DNA of 64,000 nt from contig JAGPNK010000012.1 of assembly GCA_020746835.1 (NCBI GenBank), positions 1,054,001 through 1,118,000 of the forward strand, written 5' to 3'. The DNA is from Stachybotrys elegans. Taxonomy: Eukaryota; Ascomycota; Sordariomycetes; Hypocreales; Stachybotryaceae. The stretch's first letter is position 1, and each line of letters opens with the position of its first letter. Under the pieces are notes generated by a model. That model was not told the DNA's origin. It saw nothing but the letters and a program-made list of their open reading frames with translations, and ran no database searches. Positions 12,076-23,057 of the stretch are shown here, piece by piece. The translations under genes were made by a program, and so were the position numbers.

Positions 12076-14072
12076 TTAGTCTTCGGTCCGGGTTATAGCC
12101 CCAAATGCCATGATGATAGCATCGACTGCATGATACGCCACATATGGCAGGCCCATGCTCATTCTTCCGTAGGCGATGGTAAACTTGTAGGTGTCATCGC
12201 AAACGCCCCCTCTTGTCTCCAAAATCTCGCCTGCCTCACCCAGCAAAGTATCAGACTTGGCGTCAAACTCCTTACCCCACCCAGGCTTCTTGTTGTCATC
12301 GAGCAGCTGGCCGTGCCACAGGCTATGGATATCACGTACCACCGGTGCCAGATCTTCAGACACGCCCAGTGGTTCGCGCTTAGCCAGTTGGGTAGAGCCA
12401 TCCTCAATCATATCGTAGTACATATTGAGGAACTTGCTCTGAGGGGAAGCTGGGAGCTTATCCTCCGAGCCAGCCCGTCTAAGTCCGCAAACGAGCGGTT
12501 CTGCGAGCCCAGCATCGGTGATTTGGGCCTTGGCCGCACGGTACAGCTCCCAAGTCCTGTTTGGGTTCTGTTAGCAGATGGCCTAGGCGTCGTTGTGCGT
12601 CGCCTCAGGATGGGTAGACTCACCAGTCCCAGAACTGTGGATACTTGTCAATGTAAAGCTCGAGAACTTCAAAGATGCGCCTGTGTCGAGCGCGCGAAAA
12701 GCTGTACGGAGGCGACGTTGAGGAGATACGGCCATCCTCACGGTTGTGCATACGCGCTCGGTGGTGGCCACGGATGATCTCGCATAGTGTGCTCGACAGA
12801 ACAGTGGACATTGTCTGGATAGCCCGCTCAATACCGACATCTGAGGGATACAACAGCCGAAGCAAATTGCGGGTTTCCCCGGTGAAGATGTCAGTATGGA
12901 GGTCCATCACGTCATTCGGGACAGCAGACCCAATAAGCGAGTCCATTCCCTGGTCGTCGAGAAAGGCAGCACCATCTCGGCACATGTAAGCGGTGCCCAT
13001 GGTATCAAACCCGCGAGCCGCAATCACCAGATCAGGGTCAAGCCCGTGGTCAATGCGTGACTTGATGGGGGCTTTGAGAGGCATCGCATTTTCGCAGTGG
13101 TTCATCGCACGCAGATACCCAAGACTGACACGCCAGAAGCAGCGATCTAGGCCTGCCTTGGAGTCATCGAGCGTTGGGACTGCAGCACGAGCCATGGCCT
13201 CGAAGGTAGTGAAGCGTTTACTGTATTTCCCCTGTCCTTTGGCCTGCCGGGTTTAGGTTAGTAAAACTTGTGCATGAAGTGGCTTCTGCAGGGGGAGGGG
13301 CATAGTAGGAAGGAGAGGAGAGTGCCAAGTAGCGGGAGAGTCTTACCCAGTCAATGCCTGTCAAGGTGGCGTAGACGTAATCTTCTCGATGAGTTTGTGG
13401 TTCCAGGGTGAATGAATTGCACATCAAGAGGTAGAATGGAAACTGGACAATGATGGGCGGATCACATTCAAGGCCGGTAAGTAACCTGCCCCATGGCCTA
13501 AAATGATCATCTCCACCAGCTTCGGAGGCATGGTATTGGAGTGAGAGGTTGACTGGCTGGTCAGTATCATTGGCAGCTAGAAGTATAGCGGCGCACGTCT
13601 CCAATGTAAGCTGATAGGTGAATTCCATGGCATCGATGTCATGCAGCCCAGTGCTTGATGCTCTCTCCTTTTCAGCCACATCGTGGAAGTCGGCCGAGAA
13701 GGACTGGACAAAGTCTAATGTCCTGGGGTCCGGTTCGTGCCGGACCATGGCATCCTTGACCCATTGGGCGATGCTGGTTGTCATTGCGTAGTACCCGATG
13801 TGCCGGCCTGCTGAAGCGGCCGGGGGACGCGTCTTGACCGCCCTCTTACCCCAGGGTCGTAAAGTAGGGGGAAGTTCATGCGCGCCATGCTGCACATCAT
13901 CTTTGCATTGGTCATGGGTGCGGAGGTTTTCGTCAACACCACTGTCTTTGAGAGCCGCCTGTATGCACTGTCAGTGGGCCTGCATCATTCATGACAAGCA
14001 CAGTATTGGTACCAGAGCCTCTCCCGTATATCTCATCCGTCGCGTATTGATCAAGAAGTCACGAGGCGCCAT
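12076..14072 (-). CDS. Candidate non-canonical terpene cyclase (DxxDxxxD)
   Basis: Four exons (14072-14013, 13958-13347, 13243-12624, 12556-12076) give 590 residues with no internal stop. The protein looks soluble and largely helical, with no signal peptide or membrane segment. It lacks the classical DDxxD and NSE signatures. It does contain an acid cluster N334-D335-V-M-D338-L-H-T-D342 followed by T-G-E-T-R-N, i.e. DxxDxxxD, in a helix-like context after 'GFDTMGTAYM'. From memory, DxxDxxxD is reported for a recently recognised fungal diterpene cyclase class from Trichoderma; other non-canonical class I cyclases (AsR6-like) are an alternative. Its neighbours, a GMC oxidoreductase and a P450, fit a terpene tailoring role. 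No prenyl-diphosphate synthase is present, so substrate would come from primary metabolism. The gene structure is fairly firm; the enzyme class is inferred. Confidence 0.5.
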
Positions 14073-15550
14073 GGTGAATGCTTAGGATGGCCAGACGGTG
14101 GAACAGGTATAAACTACAGCACATGAACTTTTGGGAACCGGGCACTGCTACAGGACTGTTTGATGTATTATGTACAACGGGTTGTCTGCTCCATTAGCTC
14201 TGACTGTTGTTCCATTTTCGACCACGCTGGTAGTCAGCCAGACTATCTGACCCTCCCGTCTGATCGGTTGACACCTCGGCTTGTCTGCGAATCTTACTAG
14301 TTCTTCATCGTCTTATCATGCACCTCGATCGAGGAGTTCATAATCCGGACTATTGCCGGTTGGACGCCAAGAATAACAACGGTAGGTAAATGCAGGTGAG
14401 GAGCTCTAGATCTGGAACTGGTATAGTAATACGAGCTAACCTTGACTCTTGATCCTAAATGTAACAGATATGTTTCTAACCAACCGCCGAGAGAAGACCG
14501 ACGCGGCGCGGCAGGGGCTGTCCGTAATAACCGCCCCATGGGGCGTGCATCTATCCACGCCCAGCATCAACCCACGCGAAGGAGGGTAAGACTGGAGGGG
14601 CCAGTCTGATGTGTCCTTGTGGATTATATTCTGAAAGCAGACACCGGAAAACCAAAGTGGAATAGCGTGAATCCATCATCGTAATTGCCGAGTACGACTG
14701 GGATGACTGCATATATAAACCATGCTCAATATTTCAAGCGGGGTCAAATATTATTGGCGTCAGCGTGCCATCCGGATTTGCGCGACCGCGCCGCCATAAT
14801 ACGGCCGCAAAACGTAACGGCAGAGTAATACAGGCCGACCAGCGGGGAGAACTATGTTGGCGGGCTGGGATGGGAGGCTCAAACCAATAATGCTGTGGAG
14901 CGGCGGCTACGGAAGTTTCCATTCTCTTTCCTCATTCAGACAGATAACGCTTCTTCACCAAGGTGAGGCTTATCCATAGTAAGCTCGGCAAAGAGGCTCG
15001 AAGCGAGCCTGTCCAATATAATCCGTCGCCTGGCGGAGCACTCTGACCGGAAGATGCAGCCAAGAATAGCCGGATGATGACCGACGCTTGACGTGTGCAG
15101 AGTACGTACTACTAAGATATTGGTTGGTTGCTCTGCAGCTTAACCTCAGGCATCTATGCGTTTACGTGCTGTTGGTCCTGTCTGACATTCCTTCGCTTTT
15201 GCGGCGCCCCCCTCATTGACTTGATTGAGGGGTAACGGAAGGGCAGCCGGAGATATTCGTGGCTGGGCAGCTAAACCCCGACGCTTTTTTGCGTTCGCCG
15301 TACGCATCGATTGCATGGTCTGGGGGCCCTGGGCTGGTCTGTTCTGCTCTATTGAAAGGCGAAGCGATCGGTTGTTGCTTCTACCAGCACCCAGCTTACA
15401 GCACAATCGGCTCCCTCTTTGCATGAAGCCCCCCCGTGGATAAGTACTTCAGCTGGCGATCAAACGGCATCTCGCTTTCTTCATCATCCCAAAGCATTGA
15501 CTTGCTGTGCTCTACATTGCCATTCTGACTCCTCCAGCCATCTGTCCATC
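14073..15550. promoter_or_regulatory. Divergent promoter of cyclase-like and GMC genes
   Basis: This 1.48 kb gap separates two divergently transcribed genes and should hold both promoters. A perfect 12-bp palindrome, CCTCGATCGAGG, lies at 14323-14334, about 250 bases upstream of the cyclase-like start. No gene is supported. Confidence 0.45.
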
Positions 15551-17863
15551 ATGAGAGGGTTCCGAGCGACCTCTCTTGCGTATGCCTGGTGCGTCGCCAC
15601 GTCACTGTCGATCGCCAGTGCCTTCCAGGAGGCAATCGTGGCGGAGCAGCTCCTGGGCTCCCACTTCGGTGTCGCAGGCCTCCCAGGCGCCTACGACTAT
15701 GTCATCCTCGGAGGAGGCACCGCTGGCATCACGTTGGCGCACCGCCTCGCCTCGGATGGGCGATACTCGGTGGCCTTGGTGAACGCGGGTGATTTTGCGG
15801 AGTTTGCCAATGGAAACTTCTCCCAAGTCCCTGCGCTCGCGTCCATGTTCGGCGGTTCCAACCCTTTCCTCCGGAACCCATTGCTGGACTTCCACCAGTA
15901 CACCACAAAGCAACCGGTAAGCCCCCCCCGTATAGTACATGCATCCTCAAAGCAAAGGATGCTGCGCAGCATTTTGCTCACTCCCCAACAGCAACTCGAT
16001 AACAGAGAGCTCTACTATACCATCCCCAAGGTCTTGGGAGGCGGAAGCTCGCGCAATTACCTGTGGTTCCCTCGGTTAGTCCTGTACCCGTGCATTCTTG
16101 GAGAGGCAAGCATCGCTGACTGCTTGTGATAGCGCGCACGAAGGCGCACTGGAAAAATGGGCTACGCTAGTCGAGGACGAGTCCTACTTGTTCCCAAACC
16201 TGCTCCCCTTTTACCAGAAAGTCGGCACCTTCACTCCCCCAAACACCAAGACGCGGTTCGCCAACGCCTCTACGCCGCACAACGCGGGCGTCTACGCCAA
16301 CAACGGCGGCCCTGTTCAGGTCGGGTACCCCAACTGGGCCAACCCCATCTCGTCCTGGCTCGAGAAGGGATTCAAGGGCATTGGCCTCAAGGCCTTGCCC
16401 GGTGCGCTGGCCGATGGTAAGCTCTGGGGATATGCCTACCCGCCGTCTTCCATGGACTCGGCGACGCAGTCGCGAAGCTCATCATCCACGTCCTACCTCC
16501 GAGATGCACTGAGGAAGACCACCAACCTGAACATTTACAAGAACACCCTGGCTAAGAGGATCCTCTTCGACGAAAACAAGAAGGCAATTGGCGCCGTAGT
16601 CGAGAGTGACGGCTTTGAGTACCAACTTATGGCAAACAGAGAGGTCATCGTCTCGGCAGGATTCGCAAGGTATGTTGGGGAGAATGGTGTATTGATCGAG
16701 AAGCTGACCCCCCGTCCAGATCACCACAGCTGTTGATGGTATCCGGTGTCGGCCCTGCTGCTACACTAGATGGTCTTGGAATTGATGTTGTCTCGGATCT
16801 CCCCGGAGTTGGCCAAAACATGATGGTATGCAACCAAGTGTGCGGCGACACGAAGTCTCGGCTAACCTAGCGCTCATGTAGGATCACGTCGTCATGTCGC
16901 CCTCGTATGCGGTCAATGTCTTGACGCACAACGCCTTTTCGGATCCTGCCGTTTACGTTGATCATCTCATCCAGTACCGCTCAAGCCTCACCGGCATGTT
17001 CACCAACAACGGCGGAGACATCCTGGCCTTCACCAAGTTCGCCGCAAACGCAATCAAGAAGTCGACCCTGAAGGATCTCGATGCCTTCTCCAAGGACTGG
17101 CCTCACGTCCAGTTCATGCCCCTTGATGCCTACGTTGGCAACTTTGAGGACAGCATGGCCGCACCGGCCGGCAACTATGTCTCTCCCATGGTCGCGCTCT
17201 CTGCCCCCTTCTCGCGCGGCAATGTCACAATTCAGTCGACTGACACCAACGTCAACCCCATCGTCTCCCCCAACTGGCTGCTCGACCCGCGCGACCAGGA
17301 GATGGCCGTCGCAGCCTTCAAGCTCTCCCGCAAGATCATGACGCAGGATGCCACTCGTCCCGTGGTCGTCGGTGACGAAGCGTTCCCTGGTCTCGATGTT
17401 AAGACTGACGCACAAATCCTTGCGACTATCCGCAGGCAAGCCTTCCCCGTCTCACACGGTAGCTGCACCTGTGCGATGGGCCCACGCACGAACAAGATGG
17501 CAGTGGTAGACCAAAGCGCAAAGGTCTATGGTGTGCAAGGACTGCGAGTTGTGGATGCCTCGGCATTCCCCATCCTCCCTCCTGGCACACCCTCCCAAAC
17601 AGTTTGTAAGTGAACGCCCCTGCCATGGAAAGATGAAGCCCTCTAACCCTCCGCCTCGTAGATGCCCTCGCCGAAAAGATCGCTCAAGACATCTTGAATG
17701 GTGAGTAAGCGGCTCAATTATGTACAATCAAGGGTATATAGTCCTGGGGATGGTCGGTAATAACCGCACTTCAGGACCTCCGCGTTCGCCGTCCGCCGCC
17801 GAGGAGACCCATTCTTCATCGCAACAAAAGTTTAATTCTGAAGAAGATAAAGATGAGCTCTGA
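15551..17863 (+). CDS. GMC oxidoreductase with signal peptide and C-terminal KDEL
   Basis: Seven exons (15551-15916, 15992-16074, 16133-16669, 16720-16825, 16882-17605, 17662-17700, 17775-17863) give 647 residues. The N-terminus is a signal peptide (about 1-24). The FAD Rossmann motif '[18 protein letters not shown]' is at 49-66. Further GMC signatures are '[13 protein letters not shown]', '[12 protein letters not shown]', '[11 protein letters not shown]' (active-site His region) and '[19 protein letters not shown]'. These enzymes oxidise alcohols or related groups with FAD. The last exon codes for a low-complexity tail ending in EEDKDEL-stop, a classical ER-retrieval signal. So the enzyme is predicted to stay in the ER lumen rather than be secreted. 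It is divergent from the candidate cyclase and convergent with a P450, consistent with a tailoring step. Confidence 0.88.
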
Positions 17864-18222
17864 GTAATATATTCTCCATATATAATTAAAGCCATAGTTA
17901 TTTATTCCCATTCTGCTTACGGGAGCAGCCGCTACAACCTACCGTTCGATTCGCCATCGTCGCCGAATACCGGTACGCCTGATTCTTGGTGTGATGGGTT
18001 GGAAATGAGTGAAACTACCTCTGTTACTATGGACAGTATCAAGTCAATAGCTAATAATTGGTATAAAATATTTGACATAACTTGTGAGAATCTGTTTGCG
18101 CCACATATCGTAGCTTACGGTCTTGAGTATATTTCACGCTGCAGTTGCCTTCACATCATTGAACTAATGACATCAACACAAGAATGTCGCACAAGAATGT
18201 CATTTGGCGTCCTACGCTCTCA
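17864..18222. other. Convergent 3' gap between GMC and P450
   Basis: This 359-base gap between two convergent genes is AT-rich around 17870-18080 and should contain both polyadenylation regions. No gene is seen. Confidence 0.5.
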
Positions 18223-20225
18223 TCAAGCGTACTTGATCCGAACTCCCTTACTCTCGTGTGACGTGTCTCCGCTGAAGCAGTCGCGGACCATCTTCACGTC
18301 CATCTCATATGTCGTATCGTGAAGAACAAAATCATGGCGTCGGAAAAATGCCGCAAGGCCCACGTGCAGTGCAGTCGTGGCGACGCTGTTGTGTCGATAT
18401 TGTCAGTGCTTTGCTTCACGAGTCTCAAGGCAGGAGTATGAGGCTGCATGGTGGTTGAGGCGGTTACTTACTTCATACCCACACACATACGACTTCCTCG
18501 TCCAAATGGGAGGTGGTATGGGCTGATATCCGCAAGCTCTGGATTATCCGAAAGCCACCTCTCGGGAAGGAAGGCCTCGGGATCCTTAAAAATCTTGGGA
18601 TCCATGGTAACGTTGCGATATGTCATGGCCACCGGAGTCTAGAGCCTCGTTTAGATTGTATTCTCAGATATAGCCATCGATTTGCTCGCTTACCCCTGCT
18701 GGAATGGTCCACTCGCCGCATTGGAGGTCATCGTCTGGGGCGATAACGGGCAGCCTCGAAAGAAGGGGCGCGGAAATGCGGAGCAGCTCCTTAATGATGG
18801 CCGACTAAGACGACATTTAGTAAGATGTGTATTACTGTATCGTGATGGAGTCCCAAAACTTACAAACCAGGGAAGTTGTTCCAATTCCACGATCGAAGGC
18901 CGGTCATGCGGATTGGGCATCACCTGCAACAGCTCCTCGCGGAGGCGCGGCATGATTCTCTCCTTATTCGCGAGGATGTAGTACGTTCCAGTAGCGAATG
19001 TCCACATGATGGCGTCGTTGCCGGCAACCATGACGGCAAAAGCTTCCTGGGCAATGCGCTGGGGCTTTTTCTCCTGGGCACCGATGGCTGGAGACGAGAG
19101 AATTGTGCGGAAAAATTCTCGATGAGTGCTGAGCTTCTCTGGGTCCTCGGTTGCAAACTGGCTAGCAGCCTCGGCCGCTTGGTCGTCTAGATCCTGTCAT
19201 GTCTATTAGCATGTGTTGGTGCAATAAAGTAGCAGGCCACAACGTCCTCACCCATCTCAGCTTGGCAATCCTCGCCACATCCGGCCATACGGCGTTGATG
19301 ACCCACAAGGGCAATTTCAACGCCGTTGGGATAAACCATGGGAATTGCTTGGCGAACGGCGTAGTGACAGCCACAGCCTTGACTGTCCTGAACCAGGCCT
19401 CTGTCATCTCCTCATCCTCGAGCATGCACATGGGTTTGCCAAAGAGGAAGCCGGAGAGGGTGTCGAAGCTGAATGCCATCCAATTGATACGCATTTCTGC
19501 CACTCCGCGCTCTTTGATGTGACGATCGACATTCTTCAACACGAGCTCGACGTTGTCGTAGATGAGGTCCGTGGCTGTGGCTGCTTCCTGCTTGGAAAAC
19601 TTGGCGCCAACGGCGAGACGCCTCTTCCGATGAATCTCGTGGTGAATAGTTCCAGCGCCTAATTCACACTTCTCAGTCCGTGTACTTCAACAAGTGTCAC
19701 GATGCCACACTAAGCTGCTTACCTGAATCGGGTGCACCAATCATCAAGGCAGAAGGAGGGTACTTGTTGCGAACTCCCTATGATCAGGTCGTTAGGCTTG
19801 TCATTACATCCCTGTCTCAAACGTGACATACATTGATCGGGTTTACGTAGAGTTTCTCGACAAACGTCGAGTCGTTGATGTGCAGCTCATCGGGGTTGAC
19901 ACGGACCACAGGGCCTGCAAACCAGTTAGTTCCAGGGTCAGGCTATCGTCGCCGAAGTGGGTTGGGGGTTGAAAAGGATGGTGTTACCGTAAACTTCATG
20001 CATTCGCTGCAACTCCTCAAAGAAGGTGCCTGGGCGGTGAGGCCGGAGATCAAAGTAGGCCTCGTACCATTTTGAAGCTGCTGCAAGCTTGGGGCCGGGA
20101 TATCGTGCCAGAGGGTGGAAGTACAGTCGGTAGACGGTTATGGCGGCCCAGTAGACGGCGAATGCTGCGGCCACTGACCACCACAGGTGCGCCGTCAAGT
20201 AGGTGAACATTGTGCTCAAAGGCAT
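18223..20225 (-). CDS. Cytochrome P450 (trichodiene-oxygenase-like), eight exons
   Basis: Exons 20225-19988, 19914-19832, 19777-19723, 19658-19252, 19193-18864, 18804-18694, 18638-18472 and 18385-18223 give 517 residues. A membrane anchor lies at about residues 10-30, followed by the hinge '[21 protein letters not shown]'-type segment. The I-helix reads '[11 protein letters not shown]', the ExxR helix 'KELLRI', the PERF region 'LPERW', and the heme loop '[10 protein letters not shown]' with ligand Cys460. All core P450 motifs are intact. The N-terminal hinge resembles the fungal trichodiene oxygenase/benzoate-hydroxylase type common in biosynthetic clusters. It would be an ER monooxygenase needing P450 reductase. 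An upstream in-frame ATG at 20276 exists, but 20225 gives a more typical anchor. Substrate unknown; context suggests a terpenoid. Confidence 0.9.
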
Positions 20226-21095
20226 GGCGATTGGATTTCGGTCTGTGACTTGGTGATGAGGACTACTTCGTTTCACGACGCTACCCCGAACTCATATGCA
20301 TACAATAAATAGACCAATCTATCTTCTCACCTCATCGAAGCCCATCTTCCAGCTGTATTCTTTCCCCTCCCTGCGTAAGATAGCCGGCCGAATGTGTTGA
20401 TCGCTCCGGCAGTTGGATGGCCTGGACCCAAAGTATTATTACGTGAGTAGGCCGCCTGGAGCCATTTTGGGTGCAACGGGGGTGAACGGAGACCCCTCCC
20501 CTGTCTGATAGTCCCCCCCTAGCTGAATGGAGATAATTTTGCGACAGGGGGGCATATATAGCATTGATTAACGTAACATTTTGGTACATAGGATTCTGCG
20601 TGCAGCTCGTTGCGTCCGTATGTAACACGTTGCGGACTTATTGGGGGGTAAGAATGGGGAGGGATTTAGCCCGAGACGGAAGGCCGGGAGATAAGAGGGG
20701 ACCGAATGGAGGGTCTGAGGCAAGGTGATTGGTTAGTTATAGCCAATAATAGATGGAGCGGCGTTCCATTGCATCCTTTATTGCTACCCAACCCCGTTGC
20801 CGGCGGCGGCATGACGGTGGCTGAGGTCAGGTGGATCGGGCCAACTATACCGACAGGCCTCGCATAATGTCTTACTTGATCGGTCTGGAAGATGGGGATG
20901 AGGTCAGATAGCCATAGCCAATTATACATGCAGCTGCTTACCCTCTTATTCAGAGTGCCCGCCTTGCGTGAATCCGTCACATGTGCATCTTTCTTTTGAG
21001 CTGCCCCTCTCGTTGGGTCGCTGAATCTCTGTCTTTTCCCGACAATCTCTTGACACCGATCGTACGGATCTCAAGCCACATCGCGCACACCCATC
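20226..21095. promoter_or_regulatory. Divergent promoter with CCAAT boxes
   Basis: This 870-base gap lies between the P450 and the rhodopsin-type gene, transcribed divergently. CCAAT pentamers lie at 20743-20747 and 20918-20922 on the plus strand, and one on the minus strand (ATTGG, 20728-20732). Several CCCCT/AGGGG words (stress-response-element type) occur at about 20490-20700. These are sequence matches only; no factor binding is shown. Confidence 0.35.
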
Positions 21096-22471
21096 ATGAC
21101 TTACGCAAACACGACGGGCACTGGCAATGCCGAGATCCTCGATACTGGGATAGCGAGGATCGCCGTCAACGCCGTGGTTGTCACATGCGTCATGACTGCC
21201 CTGGCCCTAGCCCTGGCCTTTACTCGTTTTTCGATCCGAATGAAGGCTGGCTGGGGAGTTGACGACACTATCCTTGCCGTGTCGCTCATATTTCTCATAG
21301 TACAGCTTGTTGCGCAATTCTTCCGTAGGTTACCTGGCCCTGAAGCATCACGCCGTGATTTCGCTAACTTCGTCTTTACAGTTGCCTTCTGGGCCGGCGA
21401 GGGTTGGTTGATGCAGGATATGATAGTATACCCCGAACGAATCACAAGGACGCTACAAGTACGCAAACATGCCCTTTACTATCGCGCCATTCTCCCATAC
21501 TCTCGACTAACGCCCCCAAGTTGATCTTTTGGCCTTCATTCAGCTATGGCACCGTAACCGCCCTGATCAAGACCTCAATCCTGCTTTCCTACCGACGAAT
21601 TTTCGGCCATATGAAGAGGATAAGAATCGCAATCTGGATTCTGCTCGTCGCTAGCTGGGCTTGGTGTTTGTCCAACATCTTCGGCATGGCTTTTCAATGC
21701 ACTCCTGTCAGGAAGGCGTGGCACCCTGAGGTTCCAGGGACATGCATTGACCTGATCGCTTTCCTCTGGGGAAACTCTGTGTCCAATTTTGTTATTGACT
21801 GGCTCATCCTGGGTGTGCCAATTGGCCCAGTGCTCAAGCTCCAGCTGCCTACGTCAAAGAAGGTCCTCGTTGGAGGGGCGTTTCTCTGTGGTTCTCTGTA
21901 AGAATGCCCTCGTCATTGCACTTTAAAAATCTCCGAACTGACACTTGCAGGGCATGCATTGCCAGCACAATCCGGGCAGCCCATACCGGTGACTTCGATC
22001 CTATGGATCTCGGCAGTGAGTCTTTATAGCAGGCCACCTCTGTATCCAAGCTGACATTTGTTCGTTCCAGGATCGGTTTATGATGCTTCTATTTGGATCT
22101 ATATCGAGCCTCCTATGGGCATCATATCGAGTTGCCTGCCCTTTCTGAGCAGTATCTGGGGCGCCCGGGCGATGAAAGGAGTCAAATACATCAGGAATCG
22201 TGTGACAACTCACAGGGGAGAGTCCAAGGGCGATTCAAGCGGCGCTAGTAACAACGGATCAAGGTTTGTAGCACTCGACAGTGCGCATGGAGAGTCAGGT
22301 CCACATTGGGAGGATCAGAATCATCTGGACTCAAGGATGATCCGCAAAACCACAACTACTATGGTCCACGGCCAGGAAGCGAACGACAGCCTGGAGATGA
22401 GGCCATACGAGGTCACCGTGAATGGGACAGTGAAGACTGCAAAGACGGAATCTCAAAATTCTTTGGTATGA
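21096..22471 (+). CDS. Rhodopsin-domain integral membrane protein (Pth11-like without CFEM)
   Basis: Five exons (21096-21324, 21382-21458, 21521-21897, 21951-22015, 22071-22471) give 382 residues. About seven hydrophobic helices are visible. The conserved loop 'GWGVDDTILAVSLIF', 'FWPSFSYGTVTALIKTSIL', 'YRRIFG' and 'EPPMGIISSCLPFL' are typical of the fungal 'rhodopsin domain-containing protein' family, related to Pth11-type receptors. The C-terminal 120 residues are hydrophilic, Ser/Thr-rich and presumably cytosolic. There is no N-terminal CFEM domain, unlike the receptor at 42-43.6 kb. Members are proposed sensors or integral membrane partners and are often found beside biosynthetic genes; the ligand is unknown. 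Confidence 0.85.
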
Positions 22472-23057
22472 TAATGGATGCAGATGAGCTTTATGCATGA
22501 ATAGCCAGCGTTGGAATGATTTCACGGTTTGAGGAGACTTCTCAGACAATCTATATTTTAATAGAGCCTTGGGTAATATAAAACTATATCCCGCTGCCAC
22601 TGCTGCAGCCCCCATATTGTTCTCTTGCTCCGGCCAACGGGTGATGTTAGCTACAGTCTGACGATCCCTTCATTGTTTGACTCTGTTCTTTGGTCCTGTG
22701 GGTAGCAAGGCTACTATTGTTCGCATATACTATTTTTCTTTTTTCCACACTACACGCACCTCCTACATCATATAAAACTATATTCTGACTCGTTTATCCC
22801 CTGTTTATCTATTGATCTGGTCTGCTGCACTGTGAACGGGAGCTCTCGAAGTAACGGATCTATTCCATCGATGGAGAGTTGCGAATTTACACAAGAGCAC
22901 AATATTTCTCTCTGTATCCCAAATCTTCATGCTGATTTTATCTTGCACAAGTACACCCTGAGGACCTCAACATCACGCCGCGCGAGAGAAAAAAAGATAT
23001 GTGATGCTTTCTGCTTAGTCGATGTATCAGACTTTGTCAAATATTAAAGCGCTATTC
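22472..23057. other. Convergent gap with dispersed repeat copy 1
   Basis: This 586-base gap between convergent genes holds one copy of a short dispersed repeat (see 22658-22697) and an AT-rich stretch. No gene supported. Confidence 0.4.
22658..22697 (+). repeat. Dispersed repeat, copy 1
   Basis: Positions 22672-22697 match 46588-46613 exactly over 26 bases. The match extends upstream to 22658/46574 with three differences, all C/T. Upstream similarity fades around a shared 'ggccaa'. Probably the remnant of a repeated element. Confidence 0.6.

Noticed and set aside
12070..12777. 235-residue plus-strand frame
   Set aside because: Antisense shadow of the last exons of the candidate terpene cyclase, whose exon phases are consistent.
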